A DNA stretch of 64,000 nt from DATHAP01 sp963762865 (GTDB taxonomy: Bacteria; Actinomycetota; Actinomycetes; JACCUZ01), in assembly GCA_963762865.1 (NCBI GenBank), contig CAVXNC010000015.1:124001-188000 (forward strand), in the 5' to 3' direction. The position numbers and the translations under genes were made by a program. The notes beneath the pieces are model-generated. The model was not told where the DNA came from and did no database searches. It saw nothing but the letters and a program-made list of their open reading frames with translations. Positions 1-9,215 of this stretch are shown here, in pieces; position 1 is the first letter of the stretch; each line of letters starts with the position of its first letter.

Positions 1-673
1 TCGGGTCACCGATCACCAGGAAACGGTAGGGCGGCGCCAGCAGCGTGCCGTCGACCTCCACACCGGCGCCGCTGCCAGGCTGGCCGGCGTCGACGAACGC
101 CGTGCTCGCGACCACCCGGACGGCCGGTCCCTCCACGCTGGAGATCTCGATGGCCTCGGCTCCCGCGTCGCGCAGCTCCTGCAGGGTGTCGAGCAGCACG
201 TCGGAGCCCACCTGGCCCTCGGCATCGGTGATGGTCAGCTCGATGCCCGGTCCGCGGGCCGGGACCGTGCCCGCGAGGATCCCGAGCACCCGGGCGCGGT
301 CGCGCGCCTCGTCGAGCGCCGCGACGCTGTCGTTCCCCGCCACCCTGTCACGCGTCTCCTGCAGGTCGCGCGCCTCGGACTGGAGGCGGGCGCCGCGCTC
401 GGACACGTCGTCGAGGATGCGGACCAGGTCGGTCTGGCGGAGGCCGGACAGACCGGCATCCTGGGTCGAGCGCACCTGGACGGCGGCTGCGAAGCCCAGC
501 ACTCCGCAGAGCAGCGCGGCCACGGCCTGGGCCCGGGTCGCCCGTGGGTGCATCGCCGAGAACAGCCTGGCCCTGCCGCGTACCGGCCCGCGGTCTCCCT
601 CCGCGTCGGGACCGGCGTCCGGACCGGTGCCCCGGCCCGGCCGCCCGCCGTCGCCCTCGCCGCTGGTCGTCAT
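1..673 (-). CDS. DUF881 family membrane-anchored protein (C-terminus cut by window edge)
   Basis: The protein starts at ATG 673 and runs off the left edge, so about 224 residues are visible. A Gly/Pro-rich cytoplasmic N-terminus of about 45 residues is followed by one hydrophobic segment (AVAALLCGVLGFAAAVQV), a short coiled-coil-like stretch (LQSEARDLQETRDRVAG), and the DUF881 domain with GPGIELTITD and ELRDAGAEAIEISS. The start overlaps the stop of the small basic protein by ATGA. DUF881 proteins of this cluster are conserved in actinobacteria (Rv1823/Rv1825-type) and are linked to envelope and division functions, but no biochemical activity is established. The function here is inferred from synteny only. 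Confidence 0.88.
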   Translation of the reverse strand, partial: MTTSGEGDGGRPGRGTGPDAGPDAEGDRGPVRGRARLFSAMHPRATRAQAVAALLCGVLGFAAAVQVRSTQDAGLSGLRQTDLVRILDDVSERGARLQSEARDLQETRDRVAGNDSVAALDEARDRARVLGILAGTVPARGPGIELTITDAEGQVGSDVLLDTLQELRDAGAEAIEISSVEGPAVRVVASTAFVDAGQPGSGAGVEVDGTLLAPPYRFLVIGDP

Positions 674-1002
674 GCGCGGAAGAGGTGCCGCCGGATCGCG
701 GCAGCGTTGGAGAAGATCCGGATGCCGAGGACCACGACCACGCCGGTCGACAGCTGCGAGCCCACGCCGAGCTGGTCGCCCAGGTAGACGATCAGGGCGG
801 CGACCACGACGTTGGCCACGAAGGACACCACGAACACGCGGTCGTCGAAGATGCCGTCCAGGAGCGCCCGGAGCCCGCCGAACACGGCGTCCAGCGCCGC
901 CACGACTGCGATAGGCAGGTAGGGCTGCAGCCAGGTCGGCACGGTGGGTTCGAGGAAGAGCCCGGCGATGACGCCGAGGACCAACCCGATTGCCGCGATC
1001 AC
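670..1002 (-). CDS. sbp: Small basic membrane protein (sbp family, DUF1290)
   Basis: This 110-residue protein starts at GTG 1002, inside a GTGA overlap with the upstream DUF881 gene, and ends in an ATGA overlap with the downstream one. It is almost entirely hydrophobic, with three predicted membrane segments (IGLVLGVIAGLFL; YLPIAVVAALDAVFGGL; FVANVVVAALIVYLGDQLGV) and a basic tail ending RRHLFRA. This matches the Sbp/DUF1290 family (Rv1824-type). The gene is sandwiched between two DUF881 genes exactly as in mycobacteria. A structural partner role for the flanking DUF881 proteins is plausible but not proven. Confidence 0.9.
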   Translation of the reverse strand: MIAAIGLVLGVIAGLFLEPTVPTWLQPYLPIAVVAALDAVFGGLRALLDGIFDDRVFVVSFVANVVVAALIVYLGDQLGVGSQLSTGVVVVLGIRIFSNAAAIRRHLFRA

Positions 1003-1922
1003 CTGGTGCCCTCCGTGGTCCGCTCGCCGTCCGGACGGCGGGTGCCATTCCCACCGGAGGCTACGTCGGAGGGGCTGACGGCGTAGCGGATGGAGACGCC
1101 GGCCGAGGCACCGAGCTGGAGGTCTGCGTCGTCCTGGACGGCGTAGTCGATGCCGTAGTCGCGCAGGACCTGCAGGTAGCTGCCGCCGAAGCCGTCGACG
1201 AACGTGCTGCGCATGTCCGGCGGCCCGATCGCGCTCACCTCGTAGGGCGGGCTGATCGGCCGGAAGTCCACCAGCACCGCCTCGCCGGCCGAGCGGATGG
1301 CGCTCAGAGCTGTCAGCCGTTGCCCGTTGACGGCGACCGCCTCGGCACCCGCGGCCCACACCTCGTTGACCACGGTCTGCAGGTCGCGGTCGCTCACCCG
1401 GCCCTCGTCGGCGGAGGTGTCGGTGCGGGGGTCGACATCGGCACCGTCAGGGTCGACCGGTTCATCCGTGAGCCGGATGACGAAGCCGGAGCCTTCCACC
1501 GGGCCGGCGCCGGTGGCGGCCTCCAGCGTCGTGAGCTGCCGGGACACCCTGGCGCCCTCGGCGGTGATCCGCAGCTGGTCGCTGACGGCCTTCGCGACCT
1601 GTGCGCGCTGTCGGTCGAGCTGCCTCTCGAGCCGGTCGTTGGTCGCGGTGCGGTCCTCGATCTCGGCGGTCAGAGCGTCGCGTGCCTCGGCGGTCGCCGA
1701 CGACCGTTCCCGGGTCTGGGCAGCCGCGGTGGCGAGCAGGAGCCCGACCGCCGCGAGCCCCGCCACCAGCATGACCGGCCCGTAGCGGTGCGGCGGCTCG
1801 CCCGCGGCGCGCCTGGCTGCCGCGCGTGCGTAGCCCTCGTCGAGGGACTCCTCGACGAGGGAGTTGAGCAGCAGCATGGAGGCATCCCGGCGCGGGGCCT
1901 GCTGCGGTGGGGCTGGCGGCAC
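999..1922 (-). CDS. DUF881 family membrane-anchored protein
   Basis: This 307-residue protein is the second DUF881 copy of the cluster. A Pro-rich cytoplasmic N-terminus precedes a single transmembrane helix (VMLVAGLAAVGLLLATAAA, about residues 50-68). A coiled coil (about residues 75-125, rich in E/R/Q) leads into the DUF881 domain with GSGFVIRLTDEP and LRDYGIDYAVQDDADLQLGA. The chosen GTG start at 1922 lies 21 bases downstream of the sugar-nucleotide gene; an internal ATG (residue 16) is a possible alternative. Type II topology with an extracytoplasmic C-terminus is inferred. Confidence 0.88.
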   Translation of the reverse strand: MPPAPPQQAPRRDASMLLLNSLVEESLDEGYARAAARRAAGEPPHRYGPVMLVAGLAAVGLLLATAAAQTRERSSATAEARDALTAEIEDRTATNDRLERQLDRQRAQVAKAVSDQLRITAEGARVSRQLTTLEAATGAGPVEGSGFVIRLTDEPVDPDGADVDPRTDTSADEGRVSDRDLQTVVNEVWAAGAEAVAVNGQRLTALSAIRSAGEAVLVDFRPISPPYEVSAIGPPDMRSTFVDGFGGSYLQVLRDYGIDYAVQDDADLQLGASAGVSIRYAVSPSDVASGGNGTRRPDGERTTEGTR

Positions 1923-1943
1923 GACGTCATCGTCGCAGACTGC

Positions 1944-4439
1944 TCAGCGCTCGGTCTCCCCCACGACGCGCACCCACCGGTCCATGAGCGCCGCGGCGGA
2001 CTCGTCGTCCGCCGCCTCGGCCCAGAGATGGGTCACCGGCTCCGACGGGTCCGGAAGCACGAGTGCCCAGCTGCCGTCCGGCTCGACGACGCGGACCCCG
2101 TCGGTGGTGTCGACGTCACGTTCCGCGGCCTCCTCGATGACCGCACGCATGACCATTCCCTTGGCCGCCCAGGGTGTCGGCACGGACCGGCGGGCGACGT
2201 GCGAGCGCGGGATGCGCGCGTCGATCTCCGACACCCGCAGCTGGGTACGTGCGACCAGTCCGAGCAGCTGGACGAACGCGGCGATGCCGTCGACCGTGGT
2301 GCTGAACTTGGGCACGACGTAGCCCCCGCGCCCGTCCCCGCCGAAGCGGACCCGGTCCGTCGCGACGGCCTCCGACAAGGCGGCCGGCGTCTGCGCGATC
2401 CACCGGATCTTGACCCCGTGGTAGGCGGCCACCCGCTCAGCAACCCTGGTCAGGGTCACCGGCAGGGCGACGGTGCCGCCATGCCCTTCCGCGGCCACCA
2501 GGTCGAGGACGACCAGCAGCGCCCGCTCGTCGTCGATGGCCGTGCCCCGCTCGTCGACCAGCGAGATGCGCTCGCCGACCGGGTCGAAGTGCACGCCGAA
2601 GGCAGCCTTCGACGACGCCACCAGCCGGCCGAGCCGCCGCAGCGCCTCGACCCGGTCTGCGGCGGTCTCGGTGGGTGACATCTCGTTGAGGCCGTTGTTG
2701 ACGGTGAGCGCCTCGATGCCCAGCCGCCCGAGCAGGGACGGCAGCACCAGCGAGGCCGTTCCGCCGCCGGTGTCGACCACGACCTTGAGACTCGCCTCGG
2801 CCAGCCCCGTGGTGTCGACGCAGCGCAGCAGCTCGAGGGCGTACCCCTCCATGATCCTCGGCGGGAAGGAGAGGTCGCCGATCTCGCCGGGGAAGGCACG
2901 CCGGAACTCCCCGCGCGCGAAGGTGCGCTCCAACCTGCGCTGACCCGCCAGCGACAGGTCGGCACCCATCTCGTCGAGGAACGCGATGTCGACGCTCTCC
3001 GGCTGGCCGGGCGTGGTGCGGATGACGACGCCGCCGGCGGACCCCTGGGCGGTCTCGAGCCGGGCGACCGGGACCGGAACCACCTCGAGGTCGACGACGT
3101 CGATGGCGCTCGACGTGAGTGCGGCGATGACCGCGCGCTTGAGCGACCGGGCGGCACGCGACACGTCGCGGGACGCGGTGACGGTGGTGCCCTTCTTCAG
3201 GGTCGACGCCCACGCCGACGCGAGGCGCACCGCGAGCTCGGGCGTGATCTCGACGTTGACGATCCCGGAGACGCCGCGCGGGCCGAAGAGCGACCGCTGG
3301 CCGCGCGACTCGAAGATGACGTCCGAGCTGACGACCGCGCCGGCCTCGACCGTCTTGAACGGGTAGACGCGCACGCCGGTCGTGACGATGGCCTCCTCGC
3401 CGACGACGCACTCGTCGCCGATGACCACACCTTCCTCGATCCGGGCCGAGCGCATGATGTCGGTGTTCTTGCCCACGACGCAGGCACGCAGGTTGGTCTG
3501 CGGCCCGATGAAGACGTTGTCGTGGATGACGGCGCGGTGCAGGAAGGCGCCGGACTTCGCCACCACGTTGCTGCCGAGGACGGTGAACTCCCGCAGCTCG
3601 ACCCCGGCCTCGACCTTCGCGTAGTCACCGACGTAGAGCGGGCCCTTGAGCACGGCGTCGGGGTGCACGTCGGCACCCTCAGCGATCCAGACCCCGCTCG
3701 ACACCTCGAAGGCGTCCAGGTCGACGTCGACCCGGCCGGACAGGACGTCGGCCTGGGCACGAACGTAGGACTCGTGGGTGCCGACATCCTCCCAGTAGCC
3801 CTCGGCGACGTAGCCGTAGATCGGCTTGCCCTGCTCGACCAGCTCGGGGAACACGTCGGCTGACCAGTCGACCGACTCGCCGGCAGGGACGGAGTCGAAG
3901 ACCTCCGGCTCCATGACGTAGATGCCGGTGTTGACGGTGTCGGAGAAGACCTGGCCCCACGTGGGCTTCTCCAGGAACCGCTGCACCCGGTTGTCGTCGT
4001 CGACGATCGTGATGCCGAACTCGAGCGGGTCGGGGACCCGCGTCAGGCAGACCGTGACGAGGGCGCCCTTGTCGTGGTGGAACTTCACCAGGTCGGTGAG
4101 GTCGAAGTCGGTCAGCGCGTCACCGGAGATGACGATGAAGGTGTCGTCGCGCAGCAGGTGCTCGGCGTTCTTGACGCTGCCCGCCGTCCCGAGGGGCGTC
4201 TCCTCGGTGGCATAGCGGAGGCGCATGCCGAACTCCTCGCCGTCGCCGAAGTAGTTGCGGACGAGGCTCGCGAGGAACTGGACGGTGACGACGGTCTCGG
4301 AGATGCCGTGCCGGGCGAGCAGCCTCAGCACGTGCTCCATGATCGGCTTGTTGACGATCGGCAGCAGCGGCTTGGGCATGCTGGCGGTCATCGGGCGAAG
4401 CCTGGTGCCCTCTCCCCCGGCCATCACGACGGCCTTCAT
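1944..4439 (-). CDS. Sugar-1-phosphate nucleotidyltransferase fused to a degenerate phosphohexomutase domain
   Basis: This 831-residue fusion begins with a nucleotidyltransferase domain (MKAVVMAGGEGTRLRPMT, then SGDALTDFDL) of about 240 residues. A left-handed beta-helix follows (about 250-370), then an alpha-D-phosphohexomutase-like half. It is the actinobacterial ManB/ManC-type fusion annotated as mannose-1-phosphate guanylyltransferase. The mutase half lacks recognisable catalytic residues: the TASHNP serine loop reads VIRTTPGQP and the DGDxDR metal loop reads FDPVGER. I therefore infer that only the nucleotidyltransferase half is active. The ATG at 4439 overlaps the stop of the phosphatidyltransferase gene. 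The sugar substrate is not certain from sequence. Confidence 0.85.
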   Translation of the reverse strand: MKAVVMAGGEGTRLRPMTASMPKPLLPIVNKPIMEHVLRLLARHGISETVVTVQFLASLVRNYFGDGEEFGMRLRYATEETPLGTAGSVKNAEHLLRDDTFIVISGDALTDFDLTDLVKFHHDKGALVTVCLTRVPDPLEFGITIVDDDNRVQRFLEKPTWGQVFSDTVNTGIYVMEPEVFDSVPAGESVDWSADVFPELVEQGKPIYGYVAEGYWEDVGTHESYVRAQADVLSGRVDVDLDAFEVSSGVWIAEGADVHPDAVLKGPLYVGDYAKVEAGVELREFTVLGSNVVAKSGAFLHRAVIHDNVFIGPQTNLRACVVGKNTDIMRSARIEEGVVIGDECVVGEEAIVTTGVRVYPFKTVEAGAVVSSDVIFESRGQRSLFGPRGVSGIVNVEITPELAVRLASAWASTLKKGTTVTASRDVSRAARSLKRAVIAALTSSAIDVVDLEVVPVPVARLETAQGSAGGVVIRTTPGQPESVDIAFLDEMGADLSLAGQRRLERTFARGEFRRAFPGEIGDLSFPPRIMEGYALELLRCVDTTGLAEASLKVVVDTGGGTASLVLPSLLGRLGIEALTVNNGLNEMSPTETAADRVEALRRLGRLVASSKAAFGVHFDPVGERISLVDERGTAIDDERALLVVLDLVAAEGHGGTVALPVTLTRVAERVAAYHGVKIRWIAQTPAALSEAVATDRVRFGGDGRGGYVVPKFSTTVDGIAAFVQLLGLVARTQLRVSEIDARIPRSHVARRSVPTPWAAKGMVMRAVIEEAAERDVDTTDGVRVVEPDGSWALVLPDPSEPVTHLWAEAADDESAAALMDRWVRVVGETER

Positions 4440-5101
4440 GACGCGGCCGCCCCCTCCCCGTCCGGCAGGGCCGTCGCGGCCCGGTCCGCGATGCGGTCGG
4501 CGGCGACGAGCTGGCGCACCTGGACGACGTAGAGCCACCCCGCCCACCAGTAGAGCGCGGTTCCCCAGATCGCGAAGGCCCAGCCGAACGCGTGCGCCAC
4601 CTGGCTGACGACGCTGTCGCCGTCACCGAGCAGCAGCAGCGGGAAGCCGGCGAGCAGGTTGAAGGTGGCCGCCTTGCCCAGGAAGTGCACGGGCAGCGGC
4701 CCGTAGCCGTGCCGGCGCAGCACGGGGAGGAAGCCGGCCAGCACCACGTCGCGGCCGACGAGCACCAGGGTGAGCCAGAGCGGCACGACGCCGCGGACCG
4801 TGAGCCCGATCAGCGTCGCGAGGATGTAGAGCCGGTCCGCCGCCGGGTCGAGCAGCGCTCCCACCTTGGACATCTGGTTCCACTTGCGGGCGATCTTGCC
4901 GTCCAGCCAGTCGGTGAAACCGCTGACCATGAGCACCGCGACGGCCCAGCCGTCGTATTCCTGCAGCACCAGCCAGAGGAAGATCGGGACCCCGAGCAGG
5001 CGCAGGCCGCTGAGCGCGTTGGGGACGGTGAGGACGCGGTCACTCGCTGGCCGTGCCGACGTCTGCTCCGGCTCAGCCCCGGCTCGTTCTCCGGTCTGCA
5101 C
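4436..5101 (-). CDS. CDP-alcohol phosphatidyltransferase (PgsA-like)
   Basis: This 221-residue polytopic membrane protein carries the CDP-alcohol phosphotransferase signature, seen as DWLDGKIARKWNQMSKVGAL followed by LDPAADR. Several hydrophobic helices follow (VVPLWLTLVLVGRDVVLAGF, ATFNLLAGFPLLLL). It would transfer a phosphatidyl group from CDP-diacylglycerol to an alcohol such as glycerol phosphate or inositol phosphate. Synteny with DUF881-sbp-DUF881 equals the Rv1822 (pgsA2) position in mycobacteria. The GTG at 5101 is preferred because an AGGGAGGG ribosome site lies about 9 bases upstream; a longer frame from 5245 has no such site. Confidence 0.87.
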   Translation of the reverse strand: MQTGERAGAEPEQTSARPASDRVLTVPNALSGLRLLGVPIFLWLVLQEYDGWAVAVLMVSGFTDWLDGKIARKWNQMSKVGALLDPAADRLYILATLIGLTVRGVVPLWLTLVLVGRDVVLAGFLPVLRRHGYGPLPVHFLGKAATFNLLAGFPLLLLGDGDSVVSQVAHAFGWAFAIWGTALYWWAGWLYVVQVRQLVAADRIADRAATALPDGEGAAAS

Positions 5102-5262
5102 CCGCGTCGTCCCTCCCTTGCCCGTTGCTCCGAGCCTAGTCGCCCGTGTTTCCGGCAGGCAGTGGCGCAAGGGTTGTCGGCGGCCGCGCACGTCGACCAG
5201 ATGCGAGCTTCGGACAGGTAATTGCCTCGCGGGGCGGGGTGGCACCGGGCTTCCATGTCCCC

Positions 5263-6258
5263 ATGGAGCTTCAGCGGCTGGACCCGGACCACCTCGACCC
5301 GCGCGACGTGGCGGGCGGGGTCGCAGTCGTCGAGGCGGCCCGTCGGGTGGACTCCCCGCACCGGGGGCCCATGACTGCGGCCAACTGGGCTGCCGACCTG
5401 CGCGCGGGCTGGGACGGCGAGCCGCCGGTGGCCTACCTGCACCGCGACCCGGCCGGCCGGGTGGACGGAGTCCTGCAGGTCTCGGTCAGCGAGCGCGACA
5501 ACCGGCACCTCGCGTTCCTCGAGCTCACCGTCCGTCCGGAGGTACGCCGCCAGGGTCTGGGCCGAGCCCTCTACGCGGCCGGTGTCGAGATCGCCAAGAG
5601 CCTGTCGCGGACGACAGCCGCCATCGAGTGCTGGGACAAGCCGCACAACCTCGCCTTCGCGGACGCCCTCGGGCTCGAGCGCGCGTTCACTGCGGCCAAC
5701 CGCCGCCAGGTGATGGACCGGGTGGACTGGAGCCGAGTGAGCAGCCTGGTCAAGGATGCCGCCGAGCACAGCGCGGACTACGAGCTCGTCCGCCTTCCCT
5801 GGCCGGCCACCGACGACCTGGTGGATCCGCTGGTCGAGCTGACCGCGGCGATCAACGACGCACCGACCGATGACCTCGACTACGAGGACGAGGTCTTCTC
5901 GCCGCAGCGCCTGCGCGACTTCGAGCGCTCGCTGGCCGAGCACGGCTGGCGCGCACGGCGGCTGGTCGCCCGCCACCGCACGACCGGCGCGCTGGCCGGG
6001 CAGACGATCGTCGCCGTCGACTCCGAGCTGCCGTGGCTCGGCCTCCAGCTCGACACCAGCGTCTTGCGTGCGCACCGCGGTCACCGCCTCGGCCTGCGTC
6101 TCAAGGGCTCGATGCTGCACTGGCTGACCGAGGAGGAGCCGCAGCTGCTCGAGATCGACACCTGGAACGCCAGGTCGAACGACCACATGATCGCGGTGAA
6201 CGAGGCTCTGGGCTACCAGGTGATGGGCACCGTGACGGGTTTCCAGCAGCACCTCTGA
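5263..6258 (+). CDS. Tandem GNAT-domain acetyltransferase
   Basis: This 331-residue protein contains two GNAT folds. The first has the acetyl-CoA loop VRPEVRRQGLGRALY near residue 95 and ends with a typical ECWDKPHNLAFADALGLERAF. The second has LDTSVLRAHRGHRLGLRLK and IDTWNARSNDHMIAVNEALG. The ATG at 5263 is chosen since it precedes the first conserved strand; a longer frame upstream would overlap the divergent promoter region. Substrate is unknown. It is transcribed divergently from the phospholipid gene. Three near-identical 9-base units (CTGACCGGC-like) start at its stop codon. Confidence 0.8.
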   Translation: MELQRLDPDHLDPRDVAGGVAVVEAARRVDSPHRGPMTAANWAADLRAGWDGEPPVAYLHRDPAGRVDGVLQVSVSERDNRHLAFLELTVRPEVRRQGLGRALYAAGVEIAKSLSRTTAAIECWDKPHNLAFADALGLERAFTAANRRQVMDRVDWSRVSSLVKDAAEHSADYELVRLPWPATDDLVDPLVELTAAINDAPTDDLDYEDEVFSPQRLRDFERSLAEHGWRARRLVARHRTTGALAGQTIVAVDSELPWLGLQLDTSVLRAHRGHRLGLRLKGSMLHWLTEEEPQLLEIDTWNARSNDHMIAVNEALGYQVMGTVTGFQQHL

Positions 6259-6493
6259 CCGGCCTGACCGGCCTGGCCGGCCGGGACCGCAGCGGCGGGC
6301 GTGCAGTCAGAACGGGACGCGCGTCGCGAGCGCTCCCCCACCGCTCCCACGGCCGGACAGGATGCGACAGAAGTCGACGGCATCGAGCTCGTAGTGCGCC
6401 GGCTCGCCGGCGGCCCTCGCCGCAGCGTCTCGGTGCGCCGGACGGCTGATCGGCACGGATCAGGCATCTGCTGCATCGCCCGGGCGTTGTTGC

Positions 6494-9004
6494 ATGCTTG
6501 AGCCCGTGCGACACGCCAGGGCCGTCATCCTGCGGTTCGCCGGCCACGAACTGGATCTCCAACGCTTCGAGCTGCGCCGCGCCGGCAAGCCGATCACGGT
6601 CGAGCCGCAAACGTTCGACGTCCTGGCGTTCCTCGCCCTGCACCATGACCGTGTCGTCACGCGAGAAGAGCTCCTCGACAACGTCTGGGGCGACCGCTTC
6701 GTCAGCGCCTCGGCGGTCTCCACGCGGATCAAGGACGCCCGGCGCGCCGTCGGGGACGACGGTGACCGTCAAGCAGTCATCAGAACCGTCCACGGCCGTG
6801 GCTTTCGCCTCATCTGCGACATCGAGACCGTCACCGACGAGGACTCGCCGGACCCTGGCACCGAGCTGCCCGGCCGGCCTCTTCGCCGGTTGGCGAGCAC
6901 CTTCCTGGGGCGCGACAGTGAGCTTGCGTCTCTTGCCGAAGAGCTGAGTCGGTGTCGTCTGATCACGCTGTCCGGACCGGGCGGCATCGGGAAGACCCGG
7001 CTCGCTCTCGAGCTGGCGTTACGGGTGCAGGGGCGGTATGCCGACGGTGCCCGGCTGCTCGAGATGGCTGAACTCCCGGACGGCGCCGACGTGGTCGCCA
7101 CCGTCGCCGCCGCAGTCGGTGTGCAGAAGCGCCCCGGCATGGAGCTCGCCGACCGCGTGGTCGCCGCCCTAGCCGATCGGCACCTGCTGCTGGTCGTGGA
7201 CAACTGCGAACACGTCGCCAAGAGCACGGCGACCTTGATCCGCCTCCTGGTTGAGACGACGGACGGCATCGACGTCCTTGCCACCGGCCGCCACCCGCTC
7301 CACATCGACGGGGAGCAGGTGTGGCCGGTCAAGCCTCTCACCGGCTCCGCGACCGGCCGCTCGCCAGCGGTGCAGCTCTTCCTTGATCGGGCGGCTGCGC
7401 TCGACGGCACGGGATGGGCCAACGAGCTCGACAAGGGCCTGGTGGAGCGGGTCTGCGAGCTGGTAGACGGCATTCCGCTGTGCATCGAGCTCGCCGCATC
7501 CCGGGCTCGGCACATCGGCCTCGACGCGCTGCTGGACGAGCTCGGGGATGCCATTCCGCTGGTGGCCGTCGGTCGGGCGGACCGCCACCACTCGGTGCAG
7601 TCGGTCATCGCCTGGTCTCATGACCGGCTTCCCGCGGAGCCGCGAGTGCTGTTCGACACCGTGTCGGTCTTCGCCGGTCCCTTCGACGCGGCCGGCGCCG
7701 CCAGCCTGGCTGGCGTCCAGGACGACCATGCAGTGGCGCGAGTGCTCTCCGAGCTCGTGGACCAGTCCATGGTCACGATCGAGCACCGCGGCGGCGATGC
7801 CCGCTACCGCTTGCTCGCCCCGCTTCGCGACTTCGGCCGCTCGCAGCTCGAGCAGTCGGAGGACATGGAGGCGGTGCACCGCCGTCACCTCGAGTGGGTC
7901 GTGGCCAAGGCCGCAGCGGCCGACCTGGCACTCCGTGGTCCTGCGGCTGTCGCCGCCATGGCCTCTCTCGAGGCGCTGGTGCCGGAACTGCCGCGCGCCC
8001 GTCGAACCATCGCCGAGGGGGCCATCCCGATGGCGATGGAGGGGCTGGTGCGGGCGCTCTTCCTCTTCGGCCAGGAGCAGGGACGTATCGACCTGCTCCG
8101 AGCAGGTCAACCCGTAGATGCCGCGCCGATCTTCGCAGCGTCGGCAGCTGTAGCCGAGTGGCAGTTGGGCGAGGTAGCCGCCGCGGCGGCCCACGCGAGC
8201 GAGGCCGTCGACGGAGCCACCGATGTCCTCGACGCGGGCCTTGCTCGGCTCAGCCTCGCCGAGGTCTGCCAGGTCAGAGGTGAGCACGAAGGCGCCGTAC
8301 AGCTCGGGCAGGAGATGTCGGAGCTGGCCGAGCGAGGCGACGACCCTCTGCTGGCCACCATGGCCCATGTCGTCCAGGCACTGTCGTACGCCGCGCTCGG
8401 ACGGAAGGCCGACGCGGTACGGCAGGCCGGGCTCTCGGCGCAGGTCTCCCAGGCTTCCGGGTCCCCCTTGGCCTGCGCCTGGGCGGCCTACGCGCAGGGC
8501 GAAGTTCGGCTCGAGGATGATTCCGGCGAGGCGCTGGACCACCTCGATCGGGCTCGCGCATTGGGACGCGCGGCTGGCAGCCGGCTGCTGGTCGGCGTCG
8601 CGGGGCTGTCCTGGGTCAGCCTGCGAGCTCGCTCGGCGACCCAACACGAGTCGCTGGCCGAGTTCGCCGAGATCATCGAGCACTGGAGCAGGGCGGGAAC
8701 TGCGACACACCAGTGGTCGACGCTGCGCAATCTCGTCCAGGTCCTCGCGCAACGTGGTGCCGACGAGGACGCCGCCCGGTTGCACGGCGCGCTGATGGCC
8801 TCGCCGCGCGGCACAGTGCCCCAGGGCGCGGAGGGCACTCGTCTGACCGCCGCGATGAGAGGCGTCGAAAGACGCCTCGGCACTCTGCGCTTCTCCGAGC
8901 TGGTGGCGGACGGCGCGAACTGGTCAGATGTCGAGGTAGTCACCCGCGCGCGCCTTGCGTGTCGTCCCGGCGCCGGCACTGCCCTCGAGGACATACCGCG
9001 ATAG
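6494..9004 (+). CDS. Winged-helix/NB-ARC signal-transducing transcriptional regulator
   Basis: This 836-residue protein has an N-terminal OmpR/CadC-type winged helix (residues about 10-105; ELLDNVWGDRF, VRTVHGRGFRL-like end IRTVHGRGFRL). An NB-ARC/STAND ATPase follows, with Walker A GPGGIGKTR, Walker B LLLVVDNCEHV and a downstream GIPLCIELAASRAR motif typical of the AfsR/large-ATPase class. The C-terminal 350 residues are Ala/Leu-rich helical repeats, probably TPR-like. Unlike AfsR/SARP proteins it has no BTAD domain that I can see. No ribosome site is obvious, so a leaderless transcript is possible. No neighbouring target genes are evident; the ligand and regulon are unknown. Confidence 0.85.
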   Translation: MLEPVRHARAVILRFAGHELDLQRFELRRAGKPITVEPQTFDVLAFLALHHDRVVTREELLDNVWGDRFVSASAVSTRIKDARRAVGDDGDRQAVIRTVHGRGFRLICDIETVTDEDSPDPGTELPGRPLRRLASTFLGRDSELASLAEELSRCRLITLSGPGGIGKTRLALELALRVQGRYADGARLLEMAELPDGADVVATVAAAVGVQKRPGMELADRVVAALADRHLLLVVDNCEHVAKSTATLIRLLVETTDGIDVLATGRHPLHIDGEQVWPVKPLTGSATGRSPAVQLFLDRAAALDGTGWANELDKGLVERVCELVDGIPLCIELAASRARHIGLDALLDELGDAIPLVAVGRADRHHSVQSVIAWSHDRLPAEPRVLFDTVSVFAGPFDAAGAASLAGVQDDHAVARVLSELVDQSMVTIEHRGGDARYRLLAPLRDFGRSQLEQSEDMEAVHRRHLEWVVAKAAAADLALRGPAAVAAMASLEALVPELPRARRTIAEGAIPMAMEGLVRALFLFGQEQGRIDLLRAGQPVDAAPIFAASAAVAEWQLGEVAAAAAHASEAVDGATDVLDAGLARLSLAEVCQVRGEHEGAVQLGQEMSELAERGDDPLLATMAHVVQALSYAALGRKADAVRQAGLSAQVSQASGSPLACAWAAYAQGEVRLEDDSGEALDHLDRARALGRAAGSRLLVGVAGLSWVSLRARSATQHESLAEFAEIIEHWSRAGTATHQWSTLRNLVQVLAQRGADEDAARLHGALMASPRGTVPQGAEGTRLTAAMRGVERRLGTLRFSELVADGANWSDVEVVTRARLACRPGAGTALEDIPR

Positions 9005-9038
9005 CTTGCTGTAGCGACCCAGCGCGCGCAGAGCGGTC

Positions 9039-9076
9039 AGGGGCCGCCACCCCCTCGGCGGAGGAAACGGCCCCTG
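9039..9076 (+). terminator. Hairpin after the NB-ARC regulator gene
   Basis: A perfect 9-bp stem, CAGGGGCCG (9039-9047) with CGGCCCCTG (9068-9076), lies 35 bases after the regulator stop and just before the tRNA on the opposite strand. There is no U-tract, so intrinsic termination is only inferred from position between convergent units. Confidence 0.45.
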
Positions 9077-9091
9077 GTCCGCCAACTTCTC

Positions 9092-9168
<77 letters not shown>

Positions 9169-9215
9169 GTCGCCGGACAGCCTATCGGAGGCCCGCGAGG
9201 CAGGCGGCACCGTGG

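Noticed and set aside
990..2678. Long plus-strand open frame across DUF881 and the nucleotidyltransferase gene
   Set aside because: It is the antisense of strong conserved genes; long antisense frames are expected at this GC content and its translation is His/Arg/Val-rich without motifs.
6301..6501. Possible 66-residue plus-strand gene between the GNAT and regulator genes
   Set aside because: Composition is that of a GC-rich random frame, it overlaps the regulator start, lacks a ribosome site and shows no recognisable family. I see no gene in 6259-6493.
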